Below, piece after piece: positions 1 to 8,319 of a stretch of 64,000 nt of DNA (positions within the stretch are counted from its first letter, which is position 1; every line of letters begins with the position of its first letter). Location: positions 298,953-362,952 of the forward strand of contig UBUL01000018.1 of NCBI GenBank assembly GCA_900468625.1. The letters run 5' to 3'. The DNA comes from Hyphomicrobiales bacterium. GTDB lineage: Bacteria > Pseudomonadota > Alphaproteobacteria > Rhizobiales > Rhizobiaceae. The notes under the pieces were generated by a model. That model was not told the origin of the DNA. It saw nothing but the letters and a program-made list of their open reading frames with translations, and ran no database searches. Both the position numbers and the translations under genes were made by a program.

Positions 1-1476
1 ACCGGCGACCGGCTGCGCGTGCGCCCCGGCGAGCGTGTTCCCGTGGACGGCTCCGTCGTCGAAGGGCAATCCACCATCGATGAATCGATGATCACGGGCG
101 AGCCTCTGCCGGTCGAAAAAGCCGGCGGTGACGCCTTGACCGGCGGCACGATCAACAAGAACGGCACGCTTGTCATGCAGGCCGAAAAGGTCGGCGCCGA
201 CACGACGCTGTCACGCATCGTCGAGCTTGTCGCCAAGGCGCAGCGCTCGCGCGCACCGATCCAGGCAATGGCCGACCGCGTATCCGCCGTCTTCGTGCCC
301 GCTGTCGTTGCAGCCGCCATCATCGCCTTTGCCGTCTGGGCCTTCGTCGGGCCGGAGCCGCGGCTCGCCCACGCGCTGCTCGCCGCCGTTGCCGTGCTGA
401 TCATCGCCTGCCCCTGCGCGCTCGGGCTGGCAACGCCCATGTCCATCATGATCGCCACGGGCCGGGGCGCACAGGAAGGTGTGCTGGTGCGCGACGCCGA
501 AGCGCTGGAACGCTTCGCAAAGGTCGATACGCTTATCGTCGACAAGACAGGCACGCTGACGGAAGGCAAGCCCAACCTGACCGACATCGTCACGGCCGAT
601 GGGGTCGGACAGGCCCGTCTCTTGTCGCTCGCCGCCAGCCTGGAGCGCGGCTCCGAGCACCCGCTTGCCGAAGCCATCGTTGCCGGCGCGGAGGAACGCG
701 AAGCCGGCTTCGTCGAGATTTCCGGCTTCTCGGCGACGACAGGCAAAGGCGTGGCGGGCCGCGCCGGCGAGACCGCAATCGCACTCGGCAATGCCGCGAT
801 GATGGCCGACCTCGATGTTTCGACGGAAGCCGTGAAGGCAGATGCGGAACGCCTGCGCGGCGAGGGCAAGACGGTCATGTTCGTCGCCATCGGCAGCAAG
901 CTGGCAGGCCTTATTGCCGTCGCCGACCGGATCAAGCCGACGACGGCAGCCGCGATCAAGGCATTGCACGAGAGCGGCCTGAAGATCGTCATGGCAACGG
1001 GTGACAACGGCAAGACCGCCGTTGCCGTCGCCAAAGAGCTCGGCATCGACGAGGTGCGCGCCGACATGCTGCCGGAAGGCAAGAAGGCTTTGATCGACGA
1101 ACTGCGGGCCAATGGCCGCATCGTCGCCATGGCCGGCGATGGCATCAACGACGCTCCGGCACTTGCCTCTGCCGATGTCGGCATCGCCATGGGCACAGGC
1201 GCCGACGTCGCCATGGAAAGCGCCGGCATCACGCTGGTCAAGGGCGACCTCAACGGCATCGTGCGGGCGCGGCATCTTTCGGAGGCGACCATTCGCAACA
1301 TCAAGCAGAACCTCGCCTTTGCCTTCGGCTACAATGCGCTCGGCGTGCCCTTGGCGGCCGGCGCGCTCTATCCGGTCTTTGGCCTGCTTCTGTCGCCGAT
1401 GATCGCCGCTGCAGCAATGAGCCTGTCCTCGGTCTCGGTCATCGGCAATGCGCTGAGGCTGCGGCTGGCGAAATAG
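1..1476 (+). CDS. Copper-translocating P1B-type ATPase, 5' end cut off by window
   Basis: C-terminal part of a heavy-metal P-type ATPase that exports Cu(I) across the inner membrane. The open frame runs from base 1, so the N-terminal metal-binding domains lie outside the window. Visible in order: the actuator TGE loop (bases 94-102), two membrane segments, the CPC metal-binding motif (409-417), the phosphorylation motif DKTGT (541-555), an HP motif in the nucleotide-binding domain (SEHPLAEA), the hinge GDGINDAP (about 1135-1158) and two C-terminal membrane helices. CPC plus a CueR-like regulator 11 bp downstream points to copper rather than zinc or cadmium. Known family: CopA/ActP. The metal specificity is inferred. 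Confidence 0.93.
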   Translation, partial: TGDRLRVRPGERVPVDGSVVEGQSTIDESMITGEPLPVEKAGGDALTGGTINKNGTLVMQAEKVGADTTLSRIVELVAKAQRSRAPIQAMADRVSAVFVPAVVAAAIIAFAVWAFVGPEPRLAHALLAAVAVLIIACPCALGLATPMSIMIATGRGAQEGVLVRDAEALERFAKVDTLIVDKTGTLTEGKPNLTDIVTADGVGQARLLSLAASLERGSEHPLAEAIVAGAEEREAGFVEISGFSATTGKGVAGRAGETAIALGNAAMMADLDVSTEAVKADAERLRGEGKTVMFVAIGSKLAGLIAVADRIKPTTAAAIKALHESGLKIVMATGDNGKTAVAVAKELGIDEVRADMLPEGKKALIDELRANGRIVAMAGDGINDAPALASADVGIAMGTGADVAMESAGITLVKGDLNGIVRARHLSEATIRNIKQNLAFAFGYNALGVPLAAGALYPVFGLLLSPMIAAAAMSLSSVSVIGNALRLRLAK

Positions 1477-1487
1477 GGAGAACAGGA

Positions 1488-1874
1488 ATGAACATCGGTG
1501 AAGCATCCGGCCGTTCCGGCCTTCCGGCAAAGACGATCCGTTACTATGAGGATATCGGCCTCATCCGGCCCGATCGCGGCGACAACGGCTATCGCGACTA
1601 TGGCGCCGACGATGTGCACAAGCTGCGCTTCCTGCACCGCTCGCGCAGCCTCGGCTTTTCGGTGGAGGAGTGCCGGCAGCTGCTGGCGCTCTACGAAGAC
1701 AAGAGCCGCGCCAGCGCCGACGTCAAGGACATGGCCACCACGAAACTCACCGAGATCGACCGCAAGATCCGGGAATTGACGGAGCTACGCCGCACGCTGG
1801 AACAGCTCGTCCACGCCTGCCACGGCAACGAGCGCCCGGACTGCCCAATTTTGGAGGAGTTGTCGGAAGGGTAG
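1488..1874 (+). CDS. MerR-family copper-responsive regulator (CueR/HmrR type)
   Basis: A 128-residue MerR-family activator. The N-terminal winged helix-turn-helix is at residues 1-70 (starts MNIGEASGRSGL, with the RYYEDIGLI segment), followed by the dimerisation helix and a C-terminal metal loop with Cys111 and Cys119 in CHGNERPDCP. The C-x7-C spacing is that of Cu(I)/Ag(I) sensors such as CueR and HmrR. It starts 11 bp after the copper ATPase stop behind GGGAGAACAGG, so the two are probably one operon, with the regulator acting on the upstream ATPase promoter outside the window. Confidence 0.92.
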   Translation: MNIGEASGRSGLPAKTIRYYEDIGLIRPDRGDNGYRDYGADDVHKLRFLHRSRSLGFSVEECRQLLALYEDKSRASADVKDMATTKLTEIDRKIRELTELRRTLEQLVHACHGNERPDCPILEELSEG

Positions 1875-1926
1875 GGTTGGTGGCGCTCCTTAGACGATCG
1901 CGCCACCGCTGCTATGGGGTATTCTG

Positions 1927-1941
1927 CCCTCACCCCAGCCC
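1927..1941. repeat. Fragment of palindromic repeat family
   Basis: The 15-mer CCCTCACCCCAGCCC is identical to part of the reverse complement of the right arm of the larger inverted repeat at 39402-39539. It lies in the 232-bp gap between the regulator and the thiolase. I read it as a decayed copy of the same intergenic repeat; nothing else is recognisable in this gap. Confidence 0.4.
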
Positions 1942-2106
1942 GGAGCGTACTTGCAATATGAGCTGGATCGGTACGGGAAGCTCCATCTCCCCTCGGAGAG
2001 AAGGAGGATACGGCAACGACTTCAGTTCATATGCGACTGTCCTGCGCAGCGCGGGGAGAGGTGCTATTCCCCAAAAGCTGCTGAAGCGAATGCATGCGGC
2101 CAGTGC

Positions 2107-3294
2107 CTATTCTGCCCTCTCTACCGCAATCGCCGTCGCCTCGCCGCCGCCGATGCAAAGCGAGGCGACTCCTCGCCTTGCACCCTGACGCTCCAATGCA
2201 TGCAGCAGCGTCACGATCAATCGCGCCCCGGTGGCGCCGATGGGATGGCCGAGAGCACAGGCGCCGCCATTGACGTTGAGGCGATCACGGGCAATGCCGA
2301 GTTCCTTCGCAGCGGCCATGGCGACGACGGCGAAGGCCTCGTTGATCTCGAAGAGATCGACATCGCCGATCCTCCATCCGGTCTTGTCGAGCACCTTGCG
2401 GATCGCTGGGATCGGCGCGGTGGTATACCACGCCGGCTCCTGCGAATGCGTGGCATGCGCCTTGATCTCGGCGAGAATGGGCAGTCCCTCGCGCTCGGCC
2501 ACCGAGCGGCGCATCAGGACAAGCGCGGCAGCCCCATCGGCATTGGCCGAGGCGCTTGCCGCCGTGATGGTGCCGTCCTTGCGGAAGGCGGGCTTGAGCG
2601 TCGGGATCTTTTCCGGGGAAACCTTCTGCGGATGCTCGTCCTTAGCGACGGTGACCGGGCCGCCCTTTGCCGTCACCGAGATCGGCGTGATTTCCGCTTC
2701 GAAAGCGCCGGTCTCAAGTGCCTTGCGCGCGCGCGACAGGGTTTCGACCGCATAGGCATCCTGATCGTCGCGGCTGAATTGATAAGCCTCGACCGCCATT
2801 TCGCCGAAATCGCCCATCGAGCGCCCCTCATAGGCATCCTCCAGCCCGTCCAGTATCATATGGTCGAAGATGCGATTATGGCCCATACGATAGCCGCCCC
2901 GTGCCTTGGCAAGCAGATAAGGCGCATTCGACATGGATTCCATGCCGCCGGCAACCGCGATGGAGGCCGAACCCGCCAGGATCAGGTCATGCGCCAGCAT
3001 GGTCGCCTTCATGCCGGAGCCGCAGACCTTGTTGATCGTGGTGGCGCCGACGGCATCCGGCAGGCCAGCCCCGCGAGCAGCCTGCCGGGCCGGCGCCTGC
3101 CCCTGCCCTGCAGGCAGGACGCAGCCGAAAAGAACCTCATCCACCCTCTCCGCCGAAAGACCGGCACGTTCCAGCGCGGTACGAATGACATGCGCGCCCA
3201 GCTCGGGCGCCTGCAATGGCGACAGATCTCCCTGGAAACGGCCGAGCGGCGTGCGCGTGGCAGATACGATGACGACGGGATCGATAGCGGACAT
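2107..3294 (-). CDS. Acetyl-CoA acetyltransferase (thiolase II family)
   Basis: A 395-residue thiolase that condenses or cleaves acyl-CoA units (acetoacetyl-CoA type). Catalytic residues seen: nucleophile Cys91 in NKVCGSGMKA, His350 in GHPIGATGAR and Cys380 in LCIGGGE. The reading frame continues upstream to 3345, but the ATG at 3294 (MSAIDPVVIVSATRTP) has AAGGAG seven bases before it and gives the usual family N-terminus. It stands alone, with no phaB or phaC beside it, so it could serve fatty-acid breakdown, butanoate metabolism or PHB synthesis. Confidence 0.93.
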   Translation of the reverse strand: MSAIDPVVIVSATRTPLGRFQGDLSPLQAPELGAHVIRTALERAGLSAERVDEVLFGCVLPAGQGQAPARQAARGAGLPDAVGATTINKVCGSGMKATMLAHDLILAGSASIAVAGGMESMSNAPYLLAKARGGYRMGHNRIFDHMILDGLEDAYEGRSMGDFGEMAVEAYQFSRDDQDAYAVETLSRARKALETGAFEAEITPISVTAKGGPVTVAKDEHPQKVSPEKIPTLKPAFRKDGTITAASASANADGAAALVLMRRSVAEREGLPILAEIKAHATHSQEPAWYTTAPIPAIRKVLDKTGWRIGDVDLFEINEAFAVVAMAAAKELGIARDRLNVNGGACALGHPIGATGARLIVTLLHALERQGARRGVASLCIGGGEATAIAVERAE

Positions 3295-3422
3295 GACAAC
3301 TCCTTGCGGGTTAGCAAACGATATCTTCAATTCCTTTGCTATCACGTTAAATGATGTTCGTCATCTAAATATCGCGAAAGCCGCCTGCAGATGCGGTTGT
3401 CCTCACAGGGGATACACTTTAA

Positions 3423-3452
3423 GGATATCCATGAAATTCAGAAGGATATTCC
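3423..3452. promoter_or_regulatory. Probable VapB autoregulatory operator
   Basis: GGATATCC (3423-3430, a perfect palindrome) and GGATATTCC (3444-3452) lie 13 bp apart, directly before the antitoxin ATG at 3453. Repeated half-sites overlapping the start of a toxin-antitoxin operon are usual for autorepression. The assignment is inferred from position and repetition. The AAGGA part of the second copy also serves as the ribosome binding site. Confidence 0.4.
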
Positions 3453-3677
3453 ATGCCACTCTACATCAAGGACGATGCTATCGATCGCTTGGCACGACGC
3501 TATCAGGTGCTGACCAAGGCCCCCACCAAAACGGAAGCCGTACGGCTCGCCCTGCAGAAGGCGCTGGATGAGGAGCTGACCAAGCCTGCGCTTACCGATG
3601 TTGCCGTCGCCTTCTGCCGCAATCTCAAAGAGAAGGCGATGGCGAAGGGTGAAAACGCCACGACAGGAGAAGCCTGA
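3453..3677 (+). CDS. VapB-like antitoxin (Rv0623/PSK transcription factor type)
   Basis: A 74-residue antitoxin. The N-terminal part (PLYIKDDAIDRLARR, then TKTEAVRLALQ) fits the short DNA-binding region of the VapB Rv0623-like family, and the C-terminal half (DEELTKPALTDVAVAFCRNL) would wrap the toxin. Its TGA overlaps the ATG of the following PIN-domain gene by one base (3677), so translation is probably coupled. It is expected to neutralise the toxin and repress the operon through the repeats just upstream. Confidence 0.85.
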   Translation: MPLYIKDDAIDRLARRYQVLTKAPTKTEAVRLALQKALDEELTKPALTDVAVAFCRNLKEKAMAKGENATTGEA

Positions 3678-4072
3678 TGTTTATCGATGCTTCGGTGCTG
3701 TCGGCGATGATGACCGACGAGGAAGAGGCGCACGCCTTCGCCACCCGCATGCAGCCGGCAACGGCAAGAATGACCTCGCCGCTGGCGGCCGCGAATGCCG
3801 CAATCCTGATTTCCGCTGCTTTGGGATTGTCGCCGACGGAGGCCGGCGAAGCTGTTCGCACGTTTCTGCAGCTCATGAACATCCAGCAGCTCGCCGTGCC
3901 GCCCCGCGCCGGCGCCTTGGCGACCGAGGCTTACGAGCGCTATGGCCAAGGCGACCATCCGGCGCGCCTTAGCCTTGACGATTGCATGACTTATGCCTGC
4001 GCTCGCTATTACCGCCAGCCGCTATTGTCGAAAAGCGACCGGTTCAGGCAGACGGACATCGAACTGGCCTAG
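3677..4072 (+). CDS. PIN-domain protein, VapC-like toxin with one catalytic acid replaced
   Basis: A 131-residue PIN domain. The first acidic residue Asp4 (MFIDASVL), the third (LSLDDCMTYA, Asp101/102) and the last (LLSKSDRFRQTDI, Asp121) are present. Where relatives carry Glu in a SAxxxVE-type helix, this protein has Asn40 in SPLAAANAAIL. That Glu normally helps bind the catalytic metal, so ribonuclease activity may be weak or lost. It is encoded with its antitoxin. The family call is firm; the loss of the Glu rests on alignment by eye. Confidence 0.85.
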   Translation: MFIDASVLSAMMTDEEEAHAFATRMQPATARMTSPLAAANAAILISAALGLSPTEAGEAVRTFLQLMNIQQLAVPPRAGALATEAYERYGQGDHPARLSLDDCMTYACARYYRQPLLSKSDRFRQTDIELA

Positions 4073-4073
4073 A

Positions 4074-4117
4074 GCAATTCCAGGAAAAGTGCACAGCGGT
4101 TTTCCGTCCGGAATTGC
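4074..4117. repeat. Rhizobial palindromic repeat, hairpin 1
   Basis: GCAATTCC at 4074-4081 pairs with GGAATTGC at 4110-4117, and GGAAAA also pairs with TTTTCC inside the arms. It starts two bases after the toxin stop and may act as a 3'-end stabiliser or weak terminator. Its GAGCAATTCCAGGAAAAGT start is shared, with one change, by 15039-15057, which marks it as a dispersed repeat. Confidence 0.65.
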
Positions 4118-4133
4118 GTGAAAACAAAGAGAT

Positions 4134-4172
4134 AGAGCGGTTCAGAGATTCCGTGAAAAACTGAACCGCTCT
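4134..4172. repeat. Rhizobial palindromic repeat, hairpin 2
   Basis: AGAGCGGTTCAG (4134-4145) and CTGAACCGCTCT (4161-4172) form a perfect 12-bp stem with a 15-base loop. Together with hairpin 1 it fills the gap between the convergent toxin gene and the small secreted protein. A bidirectional transcription-end role is likely but inferred; there is no clear U tract. Confidence 0.6.
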
Positions 4173-4213
4173 AACGCAAGCCGCGCTTGAGGCCGCCCGA
4201 TGCGGTCAAATCG

Positions 4214-4519
4214 TTACGGGCAGAGCGAGGCCGGGCCGGCGGCATAGGTGTTCGACCGGACGCCGACCGAGTTGGGGGCGGCGGCGCATTGCAGGCGAGA
4301 CATCGAATCGCCGGCACGGATCGGGCCGGTCACCGACGGGTCGGTATTGATCGTGCCGTCCGGAAGAATAGCGTCCTTCGAATGGTCGACGCTGCCAACA
4401 TCGGCCTGGAACGCCTCGACATTGACGCGCTTGGGGTGATGCTTGTGCACCTGCTCCGCCATGGCGGCGCTGGACATGCCGACGACGAGAGCGGAGATGG
4501 CGAGGGTTCTGAGCAGCAT
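4214..4519 (-). CDS. Small secreted protein of unknown function
   Basis: A 101-residue protein with a classical signal peptide (MLLRTLAISALVVGMSSAAMA, cleavage after AMA). The mature part is short, with a His/Lys patch (HKHHPKR), a middle segment with ILPDGTINTDPS and two cysteines near the end (Cys at RLQC and the penultimate position). The start at 4519 is chosen because AGGAGG lies about eight bases upstream and it puts the signal peptide at the N-terminus; the frame itself continues to 4555. I do not recognise the family. It is probably periplasmic. Confidence 0.75.
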   Translation of the reverse strand: MLLRTLAISALVVGMSSAAMAEQVHKHHPKRVNVEAFQADVGSVDHSKDAILPDGTINTDPSVTGPIRAGDSMSRLQCAAAPNSVGVRSNTYAAGPASLCP

Positions 4520-4601
4520 GGGACTGCCTCCTGTGGGAGTTAACTCGAGTTTCATATGGGAACCGGCAGGCCACTTTACAGCGGTTTGCCTGTCAATATC
4601 G

Positions 4602-6062
4602 TTAAGAATTTGAAGGTTTTGATCGGGTCTTCACTTTATGGCGGGACACCTCTGCGCCGGCATCGTGCGGCAGGCTGATAAAACGCAATGCGGAGATGCC
4701 ACCGATAAAGCCAACAACAAGGAAAGCCCAGCGAAAATCGACGGACGAAAGCGTTTCCCCACCATGAATGATACGCGAAAGATTGAGAACGGCGGCGGCG
4801 ACGGCAACGCCAAGCAGCAGCGAAACCTGCTGCAGCATGCTCGACAATGTCGAGGCGGAGCTGCGCTGTGCCGCATGGATATCGGCAAACCCCAGCGTAT
4901 TCAGCGCCGTGAAGTTCATCGACCGCGAAAGTCCGGCGATGAATAGCAGGCAATATATCAAGAGGTCCGGCGTCGACGGCGAGAGGAACGCGCACCCGGC
5001 AATGCTGGCCGACGAGATCAGCCCATTGACGACAAGCACGTTGCGGAAGCCGAAGATTTTCAGCATCTGCGTCGTGATCGCCTTCATACCGAGATTGCCG
5101 GCAAAGTAGAACAGCAGATAGGTGCCCGCATCGATCGCCGTGCGGCCGAAGCCGACCTGGAAGAGCAGCGGAATCAGGAAGGGCGTGGCGTTGATCGCCA
5201 CACGGCTCGCCGTGCCGGCCGAAAGCGTCGACATGGCGAAGGTCTGGACCTTGAAGGCGGAGAGATCGAGCAAGGGCGCATCGACCCTCATGAAATGCCG
5301 GGTGGCGATGACGGAGAAAACCACACCGGCACCGATCAGCCCAATGCTGGGCGCCAGTCCCGTGGTCCCTTGCACCACGAATTCCAGGCCGGCGAGCAGG
5401 AAGGTCAGTCCCGCCGCCGATTGCAGAAAACCGATATAGTCGAGCCGTGCGACCTTCTCCTCCCGCTGATCCGGCACGAAGCGCAGGACGAGACCGAGGC
5501 CGACGATGCCGATCGGGATATTGATCAGGAAGTTCCAGTGCCAGCTCAGATAGGTGGTGATGAAGCTGCCGAGCACCGGGCCGATGACGGGCGCCGTCAG
5601 CGCCGGCCAGGTGATCATCGACATGGCGTGCACCAGATCGGATTTGCGCGCATTCTTCAGCACGATGATGCGGCCGACGGGCGTCATGAGCGCACTGCCG
5701 ACGCCCTGAACGGCGCGGGCAATGATGAATTCGGCGAGATTGCCCGAGAGGCCGCAAAACAGCGAAGCCACGGTGAAGATGGTGATCGACGCCAGGAATA
5801 CCCGCCGTGCGCCATAGCGATCACCCGCCCAGCCGGCCAGCGGCACGAAGGCGGCCATGGTGAGCAGATAAACCGTGATGCCGATGCTCATCGACACCGG
5901 CTCGACGCCGAAGGTCTTCGCCATCTGCGGCAGGGACGTGGTGACGATCGTGCCGTCCAGGATCTGCATGAAAAAGGAGACGGCGACGACAAAAGCGATG
6001 ATGCGGGACTGCCGGCCGAAAGTTGCTTCGGAAAGCTCTTCTGTGGTCCGGGCAACGGTCAT
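4602..6062 (-). CDS. MFS transporter, DHA2 (EmrB/QacA) drug exporter family
   Basis: A 486-residue inner-membrane proton antiporter. The N-terminal membrane segment carries MQILDGTIVTTSLPQMA, the D1-type motif of the 14-helix DHA2 family; the GDRYGARRVF loop is motif A, and GPVLGSFITTYLSWHWNFLI is motif C followed by the DHA2 W-rich loop. The length fits EmrB-like pumps. No membrane-fusion partner (EmrA) or linked regulator is beside it, so the substrate cannot be read from context. Confidence 0.9.
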   Translation of the reverse strand: MTVARTTEELSEATFGRQSRIIAFVVAVSFFMQILDGTIVTTSLPQMAKTFGVEPVSMSIGITVYLLTMAAFVPLAGWAGDRYGARRVFLASITIFTVASLFCGLSGNLAEFIIARAVQGVGSALMTPVGRIIVLKNARKSDLVHAMSMITWPALTAPVIGPVLGSFITTYLSWHWNFLINIPIGIVGLGLVLRFVPDQREEKVARLDYIGFLQSAAGLTFLLAGLEFVVQGTTGLAPSIGLIGAGVVFSVIATRHFMRVDAPLLDLSAFKVQTFAMSTLSAGTASRVAINATPFLIPLLFQVGFGRTAIDAGTYLLFYFAGNLGMKAITTQMLKIFGFRNVLVVNGLISSASIAGCAFLSPSTPDLLIYCLLFIAGLSRSMNFTALNTLGFADIHAAQRSSASTLSSMLQQVSLLLGVAVAAAVLNLSRIIHGGETLSSVDFRWAFLVVGFIGGISALRFISLPHDAGAEVSRHKVKTRSKPSNS

Positions 6063-6265
6063 GACGTGAAATTCGGAGACTGGCGTTCAAAGGAGCCGCG
6101 CATTGTCGGCTGTAATCATACGATCATCGAATACGCCCATGTCAGCGGCTTGCAAAGCCACAAACCCAGATGGCGCCATCAAAAATTGACACGGTGACAT
6201 AGAAACCGCGATCTTCGCGAGGTCTAATACAGGCCCCATTGCCGGATTGCCGCCTCTCTGGGGTA

Positions 6266-6928
6266 TCAATCGTCCGAATAACGCTGCTCCCGCCAGGGAT
6301 CGCCATACATATGATAGCCGTTCTTCTCCCAGAAGCCGGCCCTGTCGGCCCCGATGAGCTCGATGCGGTTCAGCCACTTGGCGCTCTTCCAGAAATAAAG
6401 ATGCGGCACGACGAGGCGCATCGGGCCGCCATGCTCTTGCGTCAGCGGCTGGCCTTCCCAGGCGGTCGCCAAGATCGCATCCTCGGCGGCGAAATCAGCA
6501 AGCGGCAGGTTGGTGGTATAGCCGTCATAGCTCGTCAGCAGCACATGCTGCGCCTCGGCCGTCGGCATGGCGAGATCAAGCAGATCGCGCGTCGAAACCC
6601 CTTCCCAGCGATTGTCGTAGCGCGACCAGGTAGTCACGCAATGGATATCGCTGACGTGGGTGCTTTGCCCGATCGCCTGGAAAGCCGCCCAATCCAGGCT
6701 GAGCCGCTTTTCCACGAAGCCGATCACATCGAGCCGCCAGCTCGACAAGGACACCTGCGGCTGCACCCCGAGATCCAGTACCGGCCAGTTCTTGACGAGA
6801 TGCTGTCCCGGCGGCAGCCGCTCCGTCTCCGGCCGGCTGACACGCCCCGTCAGAAACTTGCCTTCCGCCGCCCAGCGGCGCTTGGAAGTCGTGAGCTTGC
6901 TATCGGCGGGGATCTGGTCTTCGCTCAT
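6266..6928 (-). CDS. Sulfite-oxidase-fold molybdopterin oxidoreductase
   Basis: A 220-residue protein made of one molybdopterin-binding SUOX domain. Cys97 in the DIHCVTTWSR segment is the expected thiolate ligand of molybdenum. Typical family stretches follow: DGYTTNLPLADF, EHGGPMRLVVPHLYFWKSAKWL and a C-terminal GYHMYGDPW. There is no signal peptide or twin-arginine motif and no haem domain, so it is a short cytoplasmic form rather than a periplasmic MsrP-type enzyme. The physiological substrate is unknown. No partner cytochrome gene adjoins it. Confidence 0.88.
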   Translation of the reverse strand: MSEDQIPADSKLTTSKRRWAAEGKFLTGRVSRPETERLPPGQHLVKNWPVLDLGVQPQVSLSSWRLDVIGFVEKRLSLDWAAFQAIGQSTHVSDIHCVTTWSRYDNRWEGVSTRDLLDLAMPTAEAQHVLLTSYDGYTTNLPLADFAAEDAILATAWEGQPLTQEHGGPMRLVVPHLYFWKSAKWLNRIELIGADRAGFWEKNGYHMYGDPWREQRYSDD

Positions 6929-7005
6929 ACGGCTATTCTCTCTGCTGTATAAAGATAGGATAATCCGTGCATGTCCGTGTCAAGTCGGAGGCAGTTGATA
7001 GCCGG

Positions 7006-7584
7006 CTATATTGCCGCGATCGTGATTTGGAACAGCTGCGCCTTGCCCGAAATCGAGAACCGTCTAGCGGCACCATCCGACATGAGCAGGCAGTCGCCGG
7101 CGGCAATCGCCATACCATTGATCTTGGCATTGCCGCGATGGCAAAGAACAAGGGTGGTCCCGTCTCCGAGCGCGACTTCGCTATTTCCGTCGACCGAGAC
7201 ACGCCGCACGGAATGTGTAAAACGGCCCCGCCGCGTCATCACATTGAGATCGGTGATTGTCCCATCGATCAACGTCGCCGAAGTCGGCGCATCGGCGACA
7301 AAGGATAGCGGCTCGCTCGCCTGCGTCAGGCGCTTGGGCGCGCGTCCCTTGATGAACAGGGTCATGCCCTCGCCGTCGAGAATGGACAGCGTACGATCTA
7401 TGCCCGGAAAGACCGAAAACGGCCCGTCTGTCGCAACGGTCGCCATGCTGACTCGCCAGTCGAAGTCGGCAAGCCCGGCGCCGTCGGGCGAAACGGTGAT
7501 CTCCACCGTCTCGCCGCCGCCGTTTTTCCAGGGCATCCGACGGTGATCATTGCTGCGGAGAAGCGTGATTTTTGGCGGCGCCAT
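7006..7584 (-). CDS. hutD: HutD family protein
   Basis: A 192-residue bicupin of the HutD family. Recognisable family parts are RMPWKNGGGETVEI near the N-terminus, FDWRVSMATV and FSVFPGIDRTLSILDGEGM. HutD is reported to limit hut operon activity in pseudomonads; the mechanism is not settled. Start chosen at the ATG of MAPPKITLL (AGGAAA just upstream) over an in-frame TTG at 7599. It is separated from the rest of the hut cluster by a Phd/VapC module and faces a shared upstream region with it. Confidence 0.88.
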   Translation of the reverse strand: MAPPKITLLRSNDHRRMPWKNGGGETVEITVSPDGAGLADFDWRVSMATVATDGPFSVFPGIDRTLSILDGEGMTLFIKGRAPKRLTQASEPLSFVADAPTSATLIDGTITDLNVMTRRGRFTHSVRRVSVDGNSEVALGDGTTLVLCHRGNAKINGMAIAAGDCLLMSDGAARRFSISGKAQLFQITIAAI

Positions 7585-7620
7585 AGGTTTCCTGTCCAAT
7601 CATTGCAATTCGATTCGGAG

Positions 7621-7647
7621 TAAACTAAGTTTAGTGGACTAAGTCCA
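7621..7647. promoter_or_regulatory. Tandem palindromes, probable Phd/antitoxin operator
   Basis: Two 13-bp palindromes lie side by side: TAAACTAAGTTTA (7621-7633) and TGGACTAAGTCCA (7635-7647), sharing the core ACTAAGT with centres 14 bp apart. They end 13 bp before the antitoxin ATG. Two adjacent sites spaced by about 1.4 helix turns fit cooperative toxin-antitoxin autorepression. They also sit 37 bp upstream of hutD on the other strand and could affect it. Confidence 0.6.
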
Positions 7648-7660
7648 TTCGGAGCCTGCT

Positions 7661-7933
7661 ATGGAAACCGTCAACATACATGAGGCGAAAACGCATTTAT
7701 CGCGGCTGATCGAAAAAGCCGCCAAGGGCGAAGCTTTCATCATCGCCAAGGCGGGCAAGCCGATGGTGAAGGTCGTGCCGATCGAAGAAAAAGAGGCGCC
7801 AAAGAAGCGTCGCATCGGTTTTATGGACGGCCAATTTACCGTGCCCGAGGACTTCGACACGATGATGGCTGATGAAATCGAAGAGATGTTCTATGGGAAT
7901 CTCAAGGACTTCAAAGAAATCAAAGACAAATGA
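7661..7933 (+). CDS. Phd/YefM-family antitoxin
   Basis: A 90-residue antitoxin. The N-terminal half METVNIHEAKTHLSRLIEKA followed by GEAFIIAKAGKPMVKVVPI is the standard Phd/YefM (prevent-host-death) DNA-binding and dimerisation fold; the acidic C-terminal tail (FDTMMADEIEEMFYG) would bind the toxin. Its stop overlaps the toxin start by four bases (ATGA, 7930-7933). Autorepression through the tandem palindromes just upstream is likely. The codon usage looks more AT-rich than that of the neighbouring hut genes, which suggests later acquisition. Confidence 0.9.
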   Translation: METVNIHEAKTHLSRLIEKAAKGEAFIIAKAGKPMVKVVPIEEKEAPKKRRIGFMDGQFTVPEDFDTMMADEIEEMFYGNLKDFKEIKDK

Positions 7934-8316
7934 GGTTTCTTGTCGATACCCACATCCTGCTTTGGATGACCGGCATGTCCCAGCGCCTGCCTCGGAAAGC
8001 CCGCGATCTGATTGAGCATCTCGATAATACAATCGTGTTTTCAACGATCAGCATATGGGAAGTGGCGATCAAGACCGGACGCGCTCGCTCAGACTTTACC
8101 ATCGATGCTCGCAGGCTTCGCGAAAATCTGCTTGAAAACGGATATGAAGAATTACCCGTTTTCGGACAGCACGCGGCGGCAGTCGCGGATTTGCCCGATA
8201 TTCACAAAGATCCTTTCGACCGAATTCTAATCGCTCAAGCCTTCGTTGAAGGCATTTCTCTGATCACCGCCGACAAGACCGTCGCAAGCTATGGCGGTCT
8301 TGTGCGGCTGGTGTAG
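7930..8316 (+). CDS. VapC-like PIN-domain toxin
   Basis: A 128-residue PIN-domain ribonuclease of the type paired with Phd antitoxins. The acidic metal-binding set is complete: Asp6 (FLVDTHILLW), Glu44 (STISIWEVAIK), Asp94/Asp97 (HKDPFDRIL) and Asp115 (LITADKTV). It overlaps the antitoxin gene by ATGA and ends only three bases from the convergent hutU stop codon, so the two transcription units run tail to tail with no room for a separate terminator. The RNA target is unknown. Confidence 0.9.
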   Translation: MRFLVDTHILLWMTGMSQRLPRKARDLIEHLDNTIVFSTISIWEVAIKTGRARSDFTIDARRLRENLLENGYEELPVFGQHAAAVADLPDIHKDPFDRILIAQAFVEGISLITADKTVASYGGLVRLV

Positions 8317-8319
8317 ACT

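Noticed and set aside
1951..3354. Long plus-strand reading frame of 467 codons
   Set aside because: It is antisense to the thiolase, whose minus-strand frame has all catalytic motifs; the plus-strand product has no recognisable domain.
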